The position numbers and the translations under genes are program-made. From positions 10,478,001-10,542,000 of the forward strand of contig CM114271.1 in the NCBI GenBank assembly GCA_050084515.1: DNA of 64,000 nt, in the 5' to 3' direction. Each line of letters begins with the position of its first letter. The first letter of the stretch is position 1. Below are positions 33,864 through 45,369 of this stretch, in pieces. The notes below the pieces were generated by a model. That model was not told where the DNA came from, did no database searches, and was given only the letters and a program-made list of their open reading frames with translations. Source of the DNA: Blasia pusilla (lineage: Eukaryota; Marchantiophyta; Marchantiopsida; Blasiales).

Positions 33864-35064
33864 TTCTGCTCCTCTAGTCTCTTGGATCTCCTTGGATGTG
33901 TAACAACTTCATCAGTTGCGGGTGAATCCCTACCATCCAAGAGCTGCTTTATCCACTTAGGGTATGACAACCATAGTGGAAGAGCAGGCTGCTCTTTGTA
34001 ATCATCACCAAATTCTTCTTCTTGATGATCAGATGTAAACATTGGTGGTGTGCTCTTGTGGGTTATCTCATCGTTTGATGATAATGTGGACCGACCACTG
34101 ATATCCGCCATTTGAAAAGGCTGTTCCTGGAACACCATATCACGACTCACAAGCATCTTCTTTGACTCAGAACACCATAGGCGATAAGCTTTAGCCTCAT
34201 CACTGTATCCCATAAAGATGCACTTCCTGCTCTTGGACTCCAGCTTGGTCCTAGATGCTCAGGAATATGTACAAAGCACTCACTACCAAAAGTCCTGAAA
34301 TGTTGGACTAATGGTACCTTACCTGAGTATGATTGATGAGGAGTCATGCCTTGCACTGACTTGGTAGCACTTCTATTTAGAATGTAAACGGCAGTATTAA
34401 CAGCTTCATCCCAAAATCCTTCTGTCAAACCTTTTTCTTTCATCATACATCTTGCCATCTCCACCACTGTACGGTTTCAACGCTCAACAACTCCATTTTG
34501 TTGTGGTGTATGTGCCGTGGTTAACTGTTGCCCGATTCCATGCTCCCCCAAATATTTGTTGAATTCTGTTGATAAGAATTCTCCTCCTCAATTGGTGCAA
34601 AGCTTCTGTACCTTCTTTCCTGTCTCATTCTCAACCAGCTTGTGCCATACTTTAAATTTTCCAAAAGCACTTGCCTTATCACGAAGGAAATACACCCACA
34701 TCTTCCAACTATAATCGTCGACAACTAAAAAGAAGTAGGAAGAACCACCTAATGCCAATGTTCTCATTTTACCACAGAGGTCAGCATGAATCAGCTTTAG
34801 AGGAGCCTTTGCTCTATTGCTGGACTCTTGTGGAAATGGTTTTCGGTGTCGCTTGCCCATCATACAAGCTTCACATGTATCCGACACTCCAGAAATTGTT
34901 GGTAAATCAACAACCATGCCAGATTTCTGCATCTGACTTAGTAAGGGGAAGCTTAGGTGACCAAATCTTTCATGCCACAACTTACTGCTACTAAGATCTA
35001 TACCTACACTTGTCTTGAAAGCATACAACTCGTAGATATTTCCACGTCGTATACCTTCATCCAC
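33864..35064 (-). pseudogene. copia integrase
   Basis: 35064-34588 holds the pre-integrase finger (LWHERFGHLSFPLLSQMQKS ... CEACMMGKRHRKPF) and the core start (LIHADLCGKM, YFFLVVDDYSWKMWVYF). Then come the Gly-Ile block (about 34560-34480), EMARCMMKEKGLTEGFWDEA, AVYILNRSATKSVQGMTPHQ and HFRTFGSECFVHIPEH at 34467-34147, and the post-integrase linker at 34213-33870 (VSRDMVFQEQPF). Stops and shifts between segments. Confidence 0.88.
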
Positions 35065-35700
35065 TTATTTCCCATTGGCATCCTCAATGACTGCTCCAGT
35101 TTTCTTGAAACGAACTTCTAGGTCACGATCACATAATATTGCTATTGAAATCAAATTTTGCTTCAACTCTGGTACGTACAATACATCAGTTAACTTCTTT
35201 TCATCTCATTTTTGTGAGACTAAAGAAATTGTGCCTTTCCCTTATATAGGGCACTTTGGATTATTTCCAACAGTAACAACGATGGGCTCCTGTAGAGGCT
35301 GTAAGGAGCTATACCAGTCCTTATGATTGGTCATATGCCTAGATGCTCCACTATTGAGCACCCATGCATCTTCACTCTTTGACTTAATGGAATGTTTTGC
35401 TTGTGTGCAAAACTCTTCGATTGCTGCCCAAGCATCTACCTCATGCTCTCCTAGTTCTACAGAATTTCCAGACTCCTTCTTAGGTCTTAAACAACCGTTC
35501 TTCTCATTCTCACTTCTCTTTCTACAATCTTTGATAAGATGACCTAGCTTACCACAATAAAAGCATTTGAAGGCTTTCCTTAGAAATTTCTTCTTGACAT
35601 TTGAACTGTAATACTGATTTCTATCTCTCTGTACATTGGCAGTAAATGCTGCATCACTTCCCTCTCTTGCTTTGAAGCGCATTTCCTCTTCTACCAACAT
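35065..35700 (-). pseudogene. copia gag zinc knuckle and protease
   Basis: 35700-35242: knuckle CFYCGKLGHLIKDC, then the protease site AWVLNSGASRHMTNHKDWY. The usual copia site is DSGASRHMT, so the catalytic Asp is Asn here and the protease is inactive. 35065-35240 is a frame-shifted continuation of the protease. Confidence 0.85.
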
Positions 35701-36345
35701 TGCACTAAATTTTTCAAAAGTAAGCGGCCTAGGTCTTACTTACTTCAATTTTCAATGCAGTGACCAAACTGTCATACCTTGGAGGAAAAATCCTTATGCA
35801 TCGACGAGCCAAATCTTTGCTAGACTTTGAAATTCCTACAAACGCCATCTGATCTTGAAGATTCTTGATCCTTGTAAAAAATTGCTCCATGCTTTCTCCT
35901 TCTGAAAAGTTCTCGGACGTAAGCTAATTCTCCAGATTCTAAATCCGAGCCTCATTTCTCTTTTCATACTGATTCTTCAGAATGTTCCACGCCTCAGCAA
36001 CAGTGGTTGTATGTTGAATGAGAGTCATGACAAAATCAGTTATATTCGTGACAATCGCATATAGAGCATCAACTTTTCTGCGTTTCCATGCCAACAATAC
36101 AACATGATCGATATCCCTAGATGAAGATGAAGATGAACATGTAGAACTCAAAGTAGCTTGTGGATTCAAATCGACCCCTCTGGCCGTCTCCCAGATCTCA
36201 AATGATTGGAGGACAGTTCTCATTTTGAACTTCCATAATGTATAGTTAGACCCATCTAACTTCCCTTCACCCCGCACCTCATGCAATATAGGGTTAAATA
36301 ATCCTAGTAACGCTACTCCGTAAACCACCTACATCATATTACTAT
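35701..36345 (-). pseudogene. copia gag, N-terminal part
   Basis: 36328-35939: GKLDGSNYTLWKFKMRTVLQ, DALYAIVTNITD and AWNILKNQYEKRNEARI, a typical copia gag (UBN2-like) pattern. It continues with a frame change toward the zinc knuckle. Confidence 0.85.
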
Positions 36346-36373
36346 GACTCCTCCGACGTCTAAGTTGAAACCA

Positions 36374-37005
36374 TCAATCTAGGCTTCTCCTCATACAAAG
36401 GGGGCCGATCAGATTAATGGTGATGAGAGAAGTGGATGTTGAGAATCCAACATGTCCTCCCTTCTTGCAGTTACCACATAGGGGATTCAACCCTACGGAT
36501 CTCTTTGGATTTGGACAATTCTTTGCGCAGTGTTTGGCTTCCCCACAATTATAACAAAAATTCCTCTTAATTGGTGGGATGAATGCTGCGGGCCCCATGA
36601 TATGACGTAGAGGCCTCTATTCTCCATACTCGGACGGTGCGTATCTAGGAATCCAACTACGAGGAGTACTAGCCCCGGGAACTTCCTGAACCGCGTAGCA
36701 TCCTTCCCACTGATCTGGCTCATACCATCCCTCATCCCTTGAGGGTTCTTCTTGCATCCAACGTAAATTTGGTTGAAGCGGACACTCTGGCATTGTATGC
36801 CCATGAGTTCCACAAGCGCTGCGCCAAGTGTACCTTTAGTTCGGCCATTTACTTTGTCAACTCATTGATGTCGGACTTCTCCCCATCCTTCTTAGTCTTA
36901 CGGGGGTGACTCACAGACTTGCCACTCTCTATCTTCGCGCTCGCGTCCTTATGCCCCGAACATTGTCTTGGGTGTCTTGATTTCTTCTTCTTCTTGCCCT
37001 TGTTA
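36374..37005 (-). pseudogene. family A copy 3 gag fragment with zinc knuckles
   Basis: 36598-36374: FCYNCGEAKHCAKNC and PLCGNCKKGGHVGF, the two family A knuckles (the second is cut). The basic linker (KSRHPRQCSGHKDASAKIE) is at 37031-36849. The fragment ends at 37005, where the M copy 3 terminal repeat starts. Confidence 0.8.
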
Positions 37006-37363
37006 TGCGCATACACATCGCTACACAACATACATCGCTGTCACCAAACACACACACAAACACGCACAATCCCAAGCTAACTCATGGCATCTAAACAACG
37101 AGACAAGAAGTACCAAAATATCTCCATTAAAATAAGATCCAATCTCTCTCACAACACCATAGTTCTCAAATGTGTGCACTCTCACACGTCTCTCTTAATG
37201 TCAAACCAAACCCACTCTCCTAATGAGAGGCTTGCGTTACACACACAAGGCAAGCAAGACCATAGCTCCACCGCCTCATGCCAAGAAGTTGAACAAAGAG
37301 AGAATGAGCTCTCAAGCTCACTCTCATTGAGGTATACCCCTCCCCTCTCCCAAGCTCTCTATA
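37006..37363 (-). repeat. terminal units B2 and A2 of M copy 3
   Basis: 37006-37125 matches the B unit of M copy 1 (shared CAACGAGACAAGAAGTACC). 37126-37250 matches A1 at 56653-56776 (GAGAGGCTTG, CAACACCATAGTTCTCA). Unit A2 then joins integrase-linker sequence at about 37363 (minus strand EGRDG), so PHD, polypurine tract and B1 are deleted. Confidence 0.75.
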
Positions 37364-38500
37364 CCATCACGTCCCTCCAATAAGAGAATACCATATGGCA
37401 AAATCTCACGCACTCTCAAGATGGTGCATCCTACAATCATATCCAAGATTGTGGGTGCCGTCTACTGCAAGTAGACATAGTCTCCCTGATAAAACCTCCA
37501 GATAGTAGGTCGATAACCACCTCCCCAAATAGTCGCAAACCTCAATGTATCCCGATGTTGCGCAATCGCCAAGTTCTCAAACGCCATGGGCATTACTCTC
37601 TAAAAAAACTCAGCCCTCTGAGCACATGCTTGCATCCATACATCAAGGTCTTCAAGGTTCAACATCTTACCAATATCTCGATGAATGGCCGTAGGTAAAT
37701 CTGGCTCTCGGCCATATAAAAGTAAGTATGGTGAGAAAGACGCTAAGGATGCCTGCCTGCTGAATCTGTACCCCATCGCCAACCACGGCGACTGGAGGTC
37801 CCAATCTCCTAGGTGACCTCTCTGCAAGCTATACTTGCGTAATCCTCTCTTCATTGTCTGCACAACCCGCTCCACTAGTCCATCTGCCTCTGGATGATCT
37901 CGCAAAGTAGTGGGGTGGTCGATCAATGCCTGATCACACAAGGCTTGAACTCCCCGCGGAACTCTGTACCTTGGTTTGTCAACACCTGAGCTGGTGCGCC
38001 ATAATGACTCAACACTCGATCTAGGAAGGCATAAGCTACTCCCTCACTCACTTTGTCAGGCAAGGAAACCAACTCTATCCACTTTGAGGAGTGTTCAACC
38101 ATCACCAACACATAACGACTATGGCGCTGGGTCAAAGGCAAAGGTCCTGCAAAATCCAAACTCCATCTATAACCTAAACCCATGATCGGAAGTGGATGCA
38201 ACTATGGATTCAGAGCATTGAACGATGCTCGGACTCAACCACACACCATGCATCTGGCAAGAAACTTCTGAACGTCAGTCTGCATGCCTGACCACCAATA
38301 CTGAACGTGGAGCAAGTTGTACGTTTGTTTCACTCCAAAATGACCCAAATCCTCATGGGCATGACACACCAAACGTGCTCTCTACAAAGGATGAGGCACT
38401 ACACGCACTCTACCATCCTCCCACACTCACAACACATATGTCCCCTCCCACTGAAACCGTTTGGCTCGCTGTAGGATCCGATCCCGCTCTCTAACATCCA
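37364..38500 (-). pseudogene. M copy 3 integrase
   Basis: Zinc finger (HAHEDLGHFGV ... CMVC) near 38370-38250, then 38201-37923: YRWSLDFAGPLPL (Asp), KWIELVSLPDKVSEGVAYAF and VLTNQGTEFRGEF (second Asp is Asn, as in copy 1). 37941-37600: DHPEADGLVERVVQ (Glu), WLAMGYRFSRQASL. The linker TILRVREILPYGILLLEGRD precedes the deletion point. Confidence 0.88.
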
Positions 38501-40174
38501 CTGTGCTCGCGACACTGCTAGTACGTAGGTACTCCAAGATCACTCCATCGTCGTGAATGTCTCAGTCACATGTCGTCTCCTTACGGGCCTCTGGATCTAA
38601 GGACTCTCCATCAGACCTTGCCATAGAAGTCTCAGCAATCTGGCTCTCCATAACCAACAAGCCCAAATAGGCTGATGCATGCCATCTTGGCACCAACTCC
38701 CCATCACTCTCACCAAGCCAACGAGCTCCTCTTGCATCTCGCTGACTCGTGCATGGGTTACGGCTCAAACCATCTGCATCTTGGTTGAGCATCCCAGGTC
38801 TATGCACCACCTAGAAGTCATACTCCTGCAATAAAAGAGCTCACCTTGCAAGCTTCCCTATAAGGTTGTCGGACTCCATCAACCACTTAAGTGGCTGATA
38901 ATCAGTAATGATGGTAAAGGGATTACTGAATAGATAACATCTGAAATGTGTGATAGCCCATACTGCAGCCAAGCACTCATCCTCATACGAGCTTTACTTC
39001 GCCTCTATAGCGTTGTTCGAGCGACTAGCATAAGCCACCACAAACTTTCTATCATCATCGTCATGTTGGATGAGCACGGCTCCAAGCCCCAACATGCTCG
39101 AATCGGTATGCAACTCAAAAAGATGCCCCCTGATCGGTCTCCTCAATATGGGCACGGATGTCAATCTGTCCTTAAGCATCTGAAATGCTCTCTCCTGCTC
39201 ATCCCCCGCGGTGCCACTCCTGATCCACCTTGGTCAGCAAGGTCAGTGGCTTTGCAATCGAGCTAAAACCCTTGACGTACCGTCAATAGAAGTTTGCCAA
39301 TCCCATGAATGCACAAATTCGACTCACATTTATAGGGCGTGGAATGCGTGAAATAGCCTCTACCTTCATCTGCTGCACACCAAGGCCCCCTGGGTGTATC
39401 ATATGACCAAAGTACTCAATCTAGTCATAGAAGAACTTGCACTTGCCTGGATGTAGCTTCAGCCCATGTAATTGCAATTGTCGAAACACCTCCTCTAGAT
39501 GTCACTCATGCTCCTCAACCGTGGCGCTAAAGACTACGATGTCATCAATATAACACCTAGCAAAATCCAGACCTGCCAAGATCCTATCCATAACCCTCTG
39601 AAATTCAACCGGGCCTTGTTTAACCCAAATGGTAAGAATCCTTCTCGGAAGGATTGATATCCCGAAATGTCATCTTTTGCGTGTCCTCCAATCTAATAGG
39701 CAGCTGATGGTACTCGGCTCGAAGATCTAATGAACTGAAGACCTTTGCATGCCCAATAGCATCAAAGATCTCCTCAGGAGTGGGCATGGCATACTTATCA
39801 GACTTTGTCTGTCGATTGATAGGTCGGTAATCTCCACACATCTGCCTATCCGTCCACTTGCCATGCACATCCTTCTTGGCAGACATGACAGTGGTAGATG
39901 CATACTCTCCATGCGACATCTCCACTAGTCCAGCGCCAACCAAGTCCTGGCTCCTACACTGAATCAGAGCCCTCTCCATGTCAATGTACTTGTAGGGTCG
40001 TTGGAAGATTGGCGTGTCACTCGACAACTCAATGCGGATCCATGGACCCTTTAGTGTATCCAAATCCTGCATACTAAATGCAAAACAACTCCTATAACTC
40101 CTAAGGAACTGATGTATTTGGCGCCGCTCTCTTTTTGTCAACTTAGGACCCATGTGTGGCTTCCAAGTCTCCAT
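38501..40174 (-). pseudogene. M copy 3 reverse transcriptase and RNase H
   Basis: 40174-39620 (184 codons): FAFSMQDLDTLKGPWIRIEL, SHGEYASTTVMSAKKD, CGDYRPINRQT, SSLDLRAEYHQLPI. The YIDD box at 39552-39541 is intact. RNase H: LFELHTDSSMLGLGAVLIQH at 39179-38994 and MLNQDADGLSRN at 38810-38562. Stops and shifts lie near 39600-39200. Confidence 0.88.
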
Positions 40175-40597
40175 CGTGACTACGGTAGGACTCTCCAGCT
40201 CGGCTACCGATGGTTGCTATGGTGCAACCCCGTCTCGGACAACAAAACTTGACCACTCCTGTGCAGCCAACTACAAAATCGGATCTCCATTTGCAGTACT
40301 TGGCACCACACTCGATGTTGCGGGTACCATCTCTTGACGTACATTCAAAAAATCCCAAGAAGTCCAAGGGCGTCTCTCCCGATCACCCCTGGTGTAGCGA
40401 TCTCATTGGGTCTCGCTCCCGGCCACTGTCTCAACTGTCTTGCTAGGCATGGGGCTCACCAACGCAACTTTTGTGATCTATCGCATCCTTAAACGACGTT
40501 GCTCAACTACTCCTAAGTTGAAAATCCATGTCAAGCAATTCAGGTCAATTGCTTGACCCATGATGTCATGATACCTTTGATAGTGATAGTACTGTCG

Positions 40598-41587
40598 TCA
40601 CTCTTGTGGGGAATCCCATCGCTCGCTCTCGCTCATCGGCATTGGGCTCCACCAAGCTCGTACCTGGTCATCCCAAACCAAGCCAGGTCTGGCCTCCTTG
40701 AATGCATAGGAAGCAAGAAAACTCACCAATGTGGGAAAGGTTGCTCGTGGCATGCCAATCGTGTTGACCACAATCAACGGCCGTCGATCATTGTGTCTCA
40801 CTGCTTGTGATCGACGGCCTGGATCCAATATAGAATCCACCAACCAATCGGAGGGAGGCTCCACTCTCGCATAAGCCCTCCGCAACACCTCATGTGGTAT
40901 CAAGTTGGTCCACCAAAGATGCGGGCGGTATGCTCTAGAACCTACACTCACCGCATCTAACAACAGTGCCAGGCTGATCCATGTGCGCACCTGATGTGCA
41001 CTCGTCACCATGCGGGACCTCGAATCACCCAAAATCGGCACATTCTCCAAAGTGTATGCTGGAGAACGAGGCTGATGCGCCTGTAAATGTTGCAAGATTT
41101 GCATCATCTCCCAAAACAACCTGGACCGAGTTTCAGCCAACCCGCTACCTTGTCCAACACTCGATAGGCCCTGACACGGCCAACCATAAATGACCAAGTC
41201 GATGGTCCCTACCCGCTCCAAGTCATGCGCCCCCAACAATGAAATGTCCCTCGGTAGGGAACTCTGGTAACCGTGAATGGCGGACACAGACAACAAGTTG
41301 GGAAAATAGAGGCGTAACTGCACCACATGGTGAAGTGAAGCGTGCCTTGCAACATCATCAATCTCCACATACAGGTATTGTTGCATGCGCACTCCAGCGT
41401 GCAACCCAATAGCTAACCCAATGTTGATCCCTCCAAAGAGATCCAACACCCGGATACCCTCCTCTGGGATGCACCACACAATTGGGGTGTTGTCCAAAGG
41501 GGTCATAGCAGCACTCCTGCCTACTTGGGGTTCCTCTGACCCATCACACTCTAGTGCAAACGGTCTCGCTCCACGCGGCCTGCACAT
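40598..41587 (-). pseudogene. C5-cytosine DNA methyltransferase domain of M copy 3 (329 open codons)
   Basis: Best preserved methyltransferase of the window. Motif I VLDLFGGINIGLAIG (residues 47-61), motif II YLYVEID, motif IV DLVIYGWPCQGLSSVGQGSG with Cys at residue 138, RSRLFWEMMQIL, motif VI TLENVPILGD, and motif VIII SRAYRPHLWWTNLIP (217-231), in frame and DNMT3/DRM-like. After residue 310 a one-base shift near 40657 moves motif IX-X (ADERERAMGFPTRV) to another frame. It is colinear with M copy 2 over its length at roughly 45-50% identity by eye, so the domain was maintained through family divergence. By family it would methylate cytosine C5. Confidence 0.93.
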
Positions 41588-41624
41588 GCTCAGTGGCTAA
41601 GCGTCGAAGCTCTTCAGTCGGGCC

Positions 41625-42090
41625 TCAAAACGGCACCTCTCCTCCACGGACTGATGCGACTACCATGACACTCCTCTCCATAGAAATATCAAGAATGGGA
41701 CTATCCTCTGCATGGACGTGTCCCTCAATCAAATCACTAGGCCAAGTGATGGCACTGCTAAATGTTGCTAAGGTCGCCATCTCTCCTGGCTGTCGTTCTA
41801 TCACTACACCTGTGAATCGAACGGGTAATGAGCTAAGGCGCCCATCACTTGACTGCCATCCTGGTATGTAGGACATCGACTCCTCCCAATAATCCACAGA
41901 AAACCCCATCAGGTATAACACTGCTCTACCAACCAAGACATTGTAGGACTCTACATTAGTCACTATCGCCTTGGCTTGCACCATGGACTCATCTATAGGA
42001 TGTTCCGGGAAAATCCTCACCACGACCTCATGTCGGGTGATATACTGTGTGGTACTCGCTCCACCGGATACAGACATCCAGTATATGGAG
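41625..42090 (-). pseudogene. M copy 3 protease, C-terminal half
   Basis: Contains NVESYNVLVGRAVLYLMGF and VDYWEESMSYIPGW, aligned with 19177-18893 of copy 2. It is separated from its N-terminal half (50597-50800) by the nested chromovirus. Frame differs from the methyltransferase. Confidence 0.75.
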
Positions 42091-42242
42091 CGTTGTCCAT
42101 TCCGGATACAGACATCCAAGGATGTCGTGCGCCGACTCTCCTTGAACGTTAATCTTGTTTGTTGCGGAAGCGTGCGTTCAGTAGGTCACGCTCTCAACGC
42201 TGATCTGCATCCAAACACGCACTTTGGTTAGCCGGGACTTGG
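42091..42242. repeat. inverted copy of the right junction of C copy 1
   Basis: 152 bp that are the reverse complement of 50473-50625, covering the LTR end and ~27 bp of flanking M sequence. A few mismatches, mainly around 42150-42170. Confidence 0.9.
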
Positions 42243-42592
42243 ATTCCAACCCGAAATTCACTTCGTGCAAGTCTTGGTGAGGAACTCATTGGATGTTCAT
42301 CGGACAGTTGGAACCGCTAGGCGCGAAACGCCGTTTTAGGTTCCTGAACCGACCAGAAAGTCTGTCCCAAGTCTTTCGAGACTTGCCCGTGTTGGAAACC
42401 GCGAAACTAGGAAGGTTGAGCTTGAAGAGAGAGTCCGAGATGGGAACTCGGAAAGTAATCCCGCTGATTGATCCAAGTCCTGGCTAACCAAAGTGCGTGT
42501 TTGGATGCAGATCGGCGTTGAGAGCGTGACCTACTGAACGCACGCTTCCGCAACAAACAAGATTAACGTTCAAGGAGAGTAGGCGCACGACA
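42236..42592 (+). repeat. 5' LTR of C copy 1 (5' truncated)
   Basis: Matches the last ~360 bp of the 3' LTR (48625-48853 plus 50465-50596). Ends GGCGCACGACA. The first ~670 bp present in the 3' LTR are missing. In the alignable ~230 bp before the D1 insertion point I count about nine differences, all transitions. Confidence 0.9.
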
Positions 42593-42594
42593 CG

Positions 42595-42606
42595 TGGTAT
42601 CAGAGC
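42595..42606 (+). other. primer-binding site (tRNA-iMet)
   Basis: TGGTATCAGAGC, the classic plant LTR-retrotransposon primer site, two bases after the LTR end. Confidence 0.95.
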
Positions 42607-42744
42607 AATTCCTTGATGAGCGTGAACTTGGGGTCGTTGAAGATTTGGACGTTTGGGGAGAACTCAAGGTAACCGGAAGACCGCGACACCGAGGAGGAAC
42701 GCAAGAGGCGAGGAGGAGATCTGAGAAAAGGCGACGACTCGCAA

Positions 42745-43917
42745 ATGGCGACCAAGGGCGAAGAACCGAGGAAACCGGGAGTCAAAGCCAAGAAGCCAAG
42801 AGACGAATCAATGACGGACCGAGAGCCGGAGGTGGAATTTGCGACTCCCGAAGTGCCGAGTCCCACACATGAGGATGTTCCAACCGAAAATATTTCCGCG
42901 AGACCTTTGGGTCCAAACTTAAACAATCCGGCCTTTTATACCCAAATGATGGGATTGATGAAGGTCATGGCGGACCAGATGGCTGAATAGAGCAAGGTGA
43001 TATCGGAATTCAAGTCAAATGGACCCTCTAGTTCTGGCAAGAAGCTTTGTAAGACTAATTTGCCAACGCCATTCACAGGAATGGGGCGTTCTCGGAAAGT
43101 GAGCGAGTTTCTAACGGAACTCGAACTCTATTTCAAAGCGCAAAAGGCAGATGAACAAGACAAGGTGACTGTAGCGGTCACGTTTCTGAAGGATCATGCT
43201 CTCCATTGGTGGACGGCTCACCGCAAAGAACATCTAGGTCGTGGGAAAATGTTGAGTTGGGAAGATTTCAAGGAGTTGATTGGGAACCGATTCACTCCGT
43301 AATATGAGGAGTACCGCGATGGCATGGAGGTGGTGAGGTTGCGCCAAAGTGGATCACTTGGCGCTTATGTGCGAGAGTTTAGTGCGCTCATAAGTGCACT
43401 TTCCACGGATGAACATACTAAAAAGGTGATCTTCCTAAGTGGGCTCAAACCGAGTGCCGAGAAGGCTCTCTTTTGTATGCCTCACATCCCAAAGTCGTGC
43501 GCGGACCTCTTGAGACTAGCCGAGCGGATTGGGGACGATGAAGTCCAACACCCGAAACCCTTTGAGACAAAAAGTTTTTCTAAGCTACAGAAGAACAAAG
43601 GGACATCCAAGAGGGTTTGGAATGGGGGTGAGCGTGACCATGGAGGGTCTCTCGCCCCAGCGGCAAAACGAGTGGAACTCAACGCGAAGCCAAAGGGGCC
43701 GTCGTTTACAAAGTCAACGAATGCCAAAGTGATTTGCTACAATTGTGGCGAACCCGGGCATATGGCTAAGGAATGTGTTAGGCCCAAGGTTAGTAAACCG
43801 AGTATGATTGCGTTTGCCGCTAAGCATTTATCGGGGGGAGATCTAGATACATCTCTACAAGTCACCAAGAGAACGCCCAATTTGGTTTACCTAGGATCCA
43901 AGATCGCTAATCGCGAT
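42745..43917 (+). pseudogene. C copy 1 gag
   Basis: One frame from 42745 with stops at 42988 (after DQMAE) and 43300 (after GNRFTP). The capsid domain has TFLKDHALHWWTAH, SWEDFKELIGNRF and GSLGAYVREFSALI, a typical chromovirus gag. Zinc knuckle CYNCGEPGHMAKEC at about 43735. Gag and Pol share a frame. Confidence 0.92.
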
Positions 43918-45369
43918 GTGATGTTGCTCATTGATACAGGTGCTTCGCACTCATTCTTGAGTCCGAGAATCGTAAAAACGTTGGGATTGCCAACCACCAA
44001 GGCGGATGAACCCATTAGGGTAGGATTCGCGGGAGGCAAGTCCCACCAGACATCAGATCTGGTTTTAGGGCTAGTTGTGAGATGCGGAGTATTTGAGTTG
44101 AAGGAGAATTTTACAGTTTGCGAGATGGACGGTATCGACGGAGTCTTGGGGAACACGTTCTTGGATGCGTATGAGGTGGAACTGAGGCGAAGACCTTTGA
44201 GGTTGAGCGTCTTGGTTAACGGCAAACGGACGGACGTCAGATTGGTTCGTGAGGTGCCTAGAAAGACGGAGTTGGTGAACGCCATCACGAGGACGAGTTT
44301 GGCCGAGTTAGAGGAAGGATTCCTTTGCTTGATGAGACGAGTAGAGGATGATGCAAGCGCGAGATGCAGAGATCAGAACTCAGCTTCAAGAGGGATCCCT
44401 GAAACACTCAAGAGAGTTGTGAAAGAATTTGAAGATGTGTTGACTAAGGAGCTTCCGACTGAGTTGCCACCACATAGGGCAGTTGATCATAAGATTGAGG
44501 TGATACCAGGATCTCAACCACCTTCAAAGGCACCATATAGGTTGAATCAAGAGGAACTTGCTGAGTTGAAGAAACAGTTGGGTGAACTCCTAGAGAGGGG
44601 TTACATCCGAACAAGCAAGTCACCTTATGGGGCGCCCGTCCTCTTTGTAAAGAAGAAGGATGGGAAGTTGAGACTCTGTGTTGATTATCGGGCGCTGAAT
44701 AAAGTGACGGTAAGGAATAACTATCCTCTACCGAGGATGGATGACCTCTTTGATCGATTGTCGGGTGCCAAGTATTTCAGCCAGATTGACCTGAAATCAA
44801 GATATTATCAGATTCGGATTGCCGAAGCGGATGTAGAGAAGACTTCCTGTAGGACGAGATACGGTTCGTTCGAGTTTGTAGTAATGCCTTTCGGTCTTTG
44901 TAATGCACCTCCGACGTTTACCACTTTGATGAACTCCATCTTTCACAAGGAGACGGATGAGTTTGTGATCATCTATATAGATGACATACTCATCTATTCG
45001 AAAACACTAGAGGAGCACGCTCGACATTTGAAGACGGTGTTTGAGAAACTTAGGGCGAACAAGCTGTATGCGAATGCGGATAAGAGTGAGTTCGGTTTGA
45101 CGAAGATCAAGTTCTTGGGGCATGTGATAAGTGCGGATGGAGTGAGTCCAGACATGGAAAAGGTGAGCGCGATTGCCGAATGGGAACCGCCTTCCACGGT
45201 GAAGGGGATGAGAAGGTTCATCGGAGCTGTCCAGTTTTACCGGACATACGTGAAGAACTTTTCGGGCATAGTGAAACCTCTCACGGATTGGACCGCAAAG
45301 TTTTCCAAAACTACATGGACCGAGGAAGTGGATAAAGCGTTCAATCGAGTCAAAGAGATCCTCTCGTAG
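43918..45369 (+). pseudogene. C copy 1 protease and reverse transcriptase
   Basis: Part of the 681-codon open stretch 43324-45369. Protease site MLLIDTGASHSFLSP. RT: LFVKKKDGKLRLCVDYRALN, YFSQIDLKSRYYQIRI, VMPFGLCNAPPTF, catalytic YIDD in FVIIYIDDILIYS (about 44974-44985), and KFLGHVISADGV. Ends at a TAG at 45367; RNase H continues in the same frame. Confidence 0.95.

Larger units (their letters stand above)
33864..36345 (-). mobile_element. Ty1/copia fragment (gag to integrase), RT lost
   Basis: Minus strand order gag, protease, integrase fits Ty1/copia. It ends at RRSKRLEEQNK just before the expected RT, where family A RT begins in the next bases. No LTRs seen at either junction. Confidence 0.85.
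31865..37005 (-). mobile_element. Ty3/gypsy family A copy 3, middle replaced by copia
   Basis: Minus strand: gag (37005-36374), then ~2 kb of A sequence (protease to mid RT) missing and replaced by ~2.5 kb of Ty1/copia (36345-33864), then RT end, RNase H and integrase (33863-31865). It abuts M copy 3 at 37005. Confidence 0.8.

Noticed and set aside
42595-42606. tRNA gene fragment
   Set aside because: Only 12 bases complementary to the tRNA 3' end, next to an LTR: a primer-binding site.
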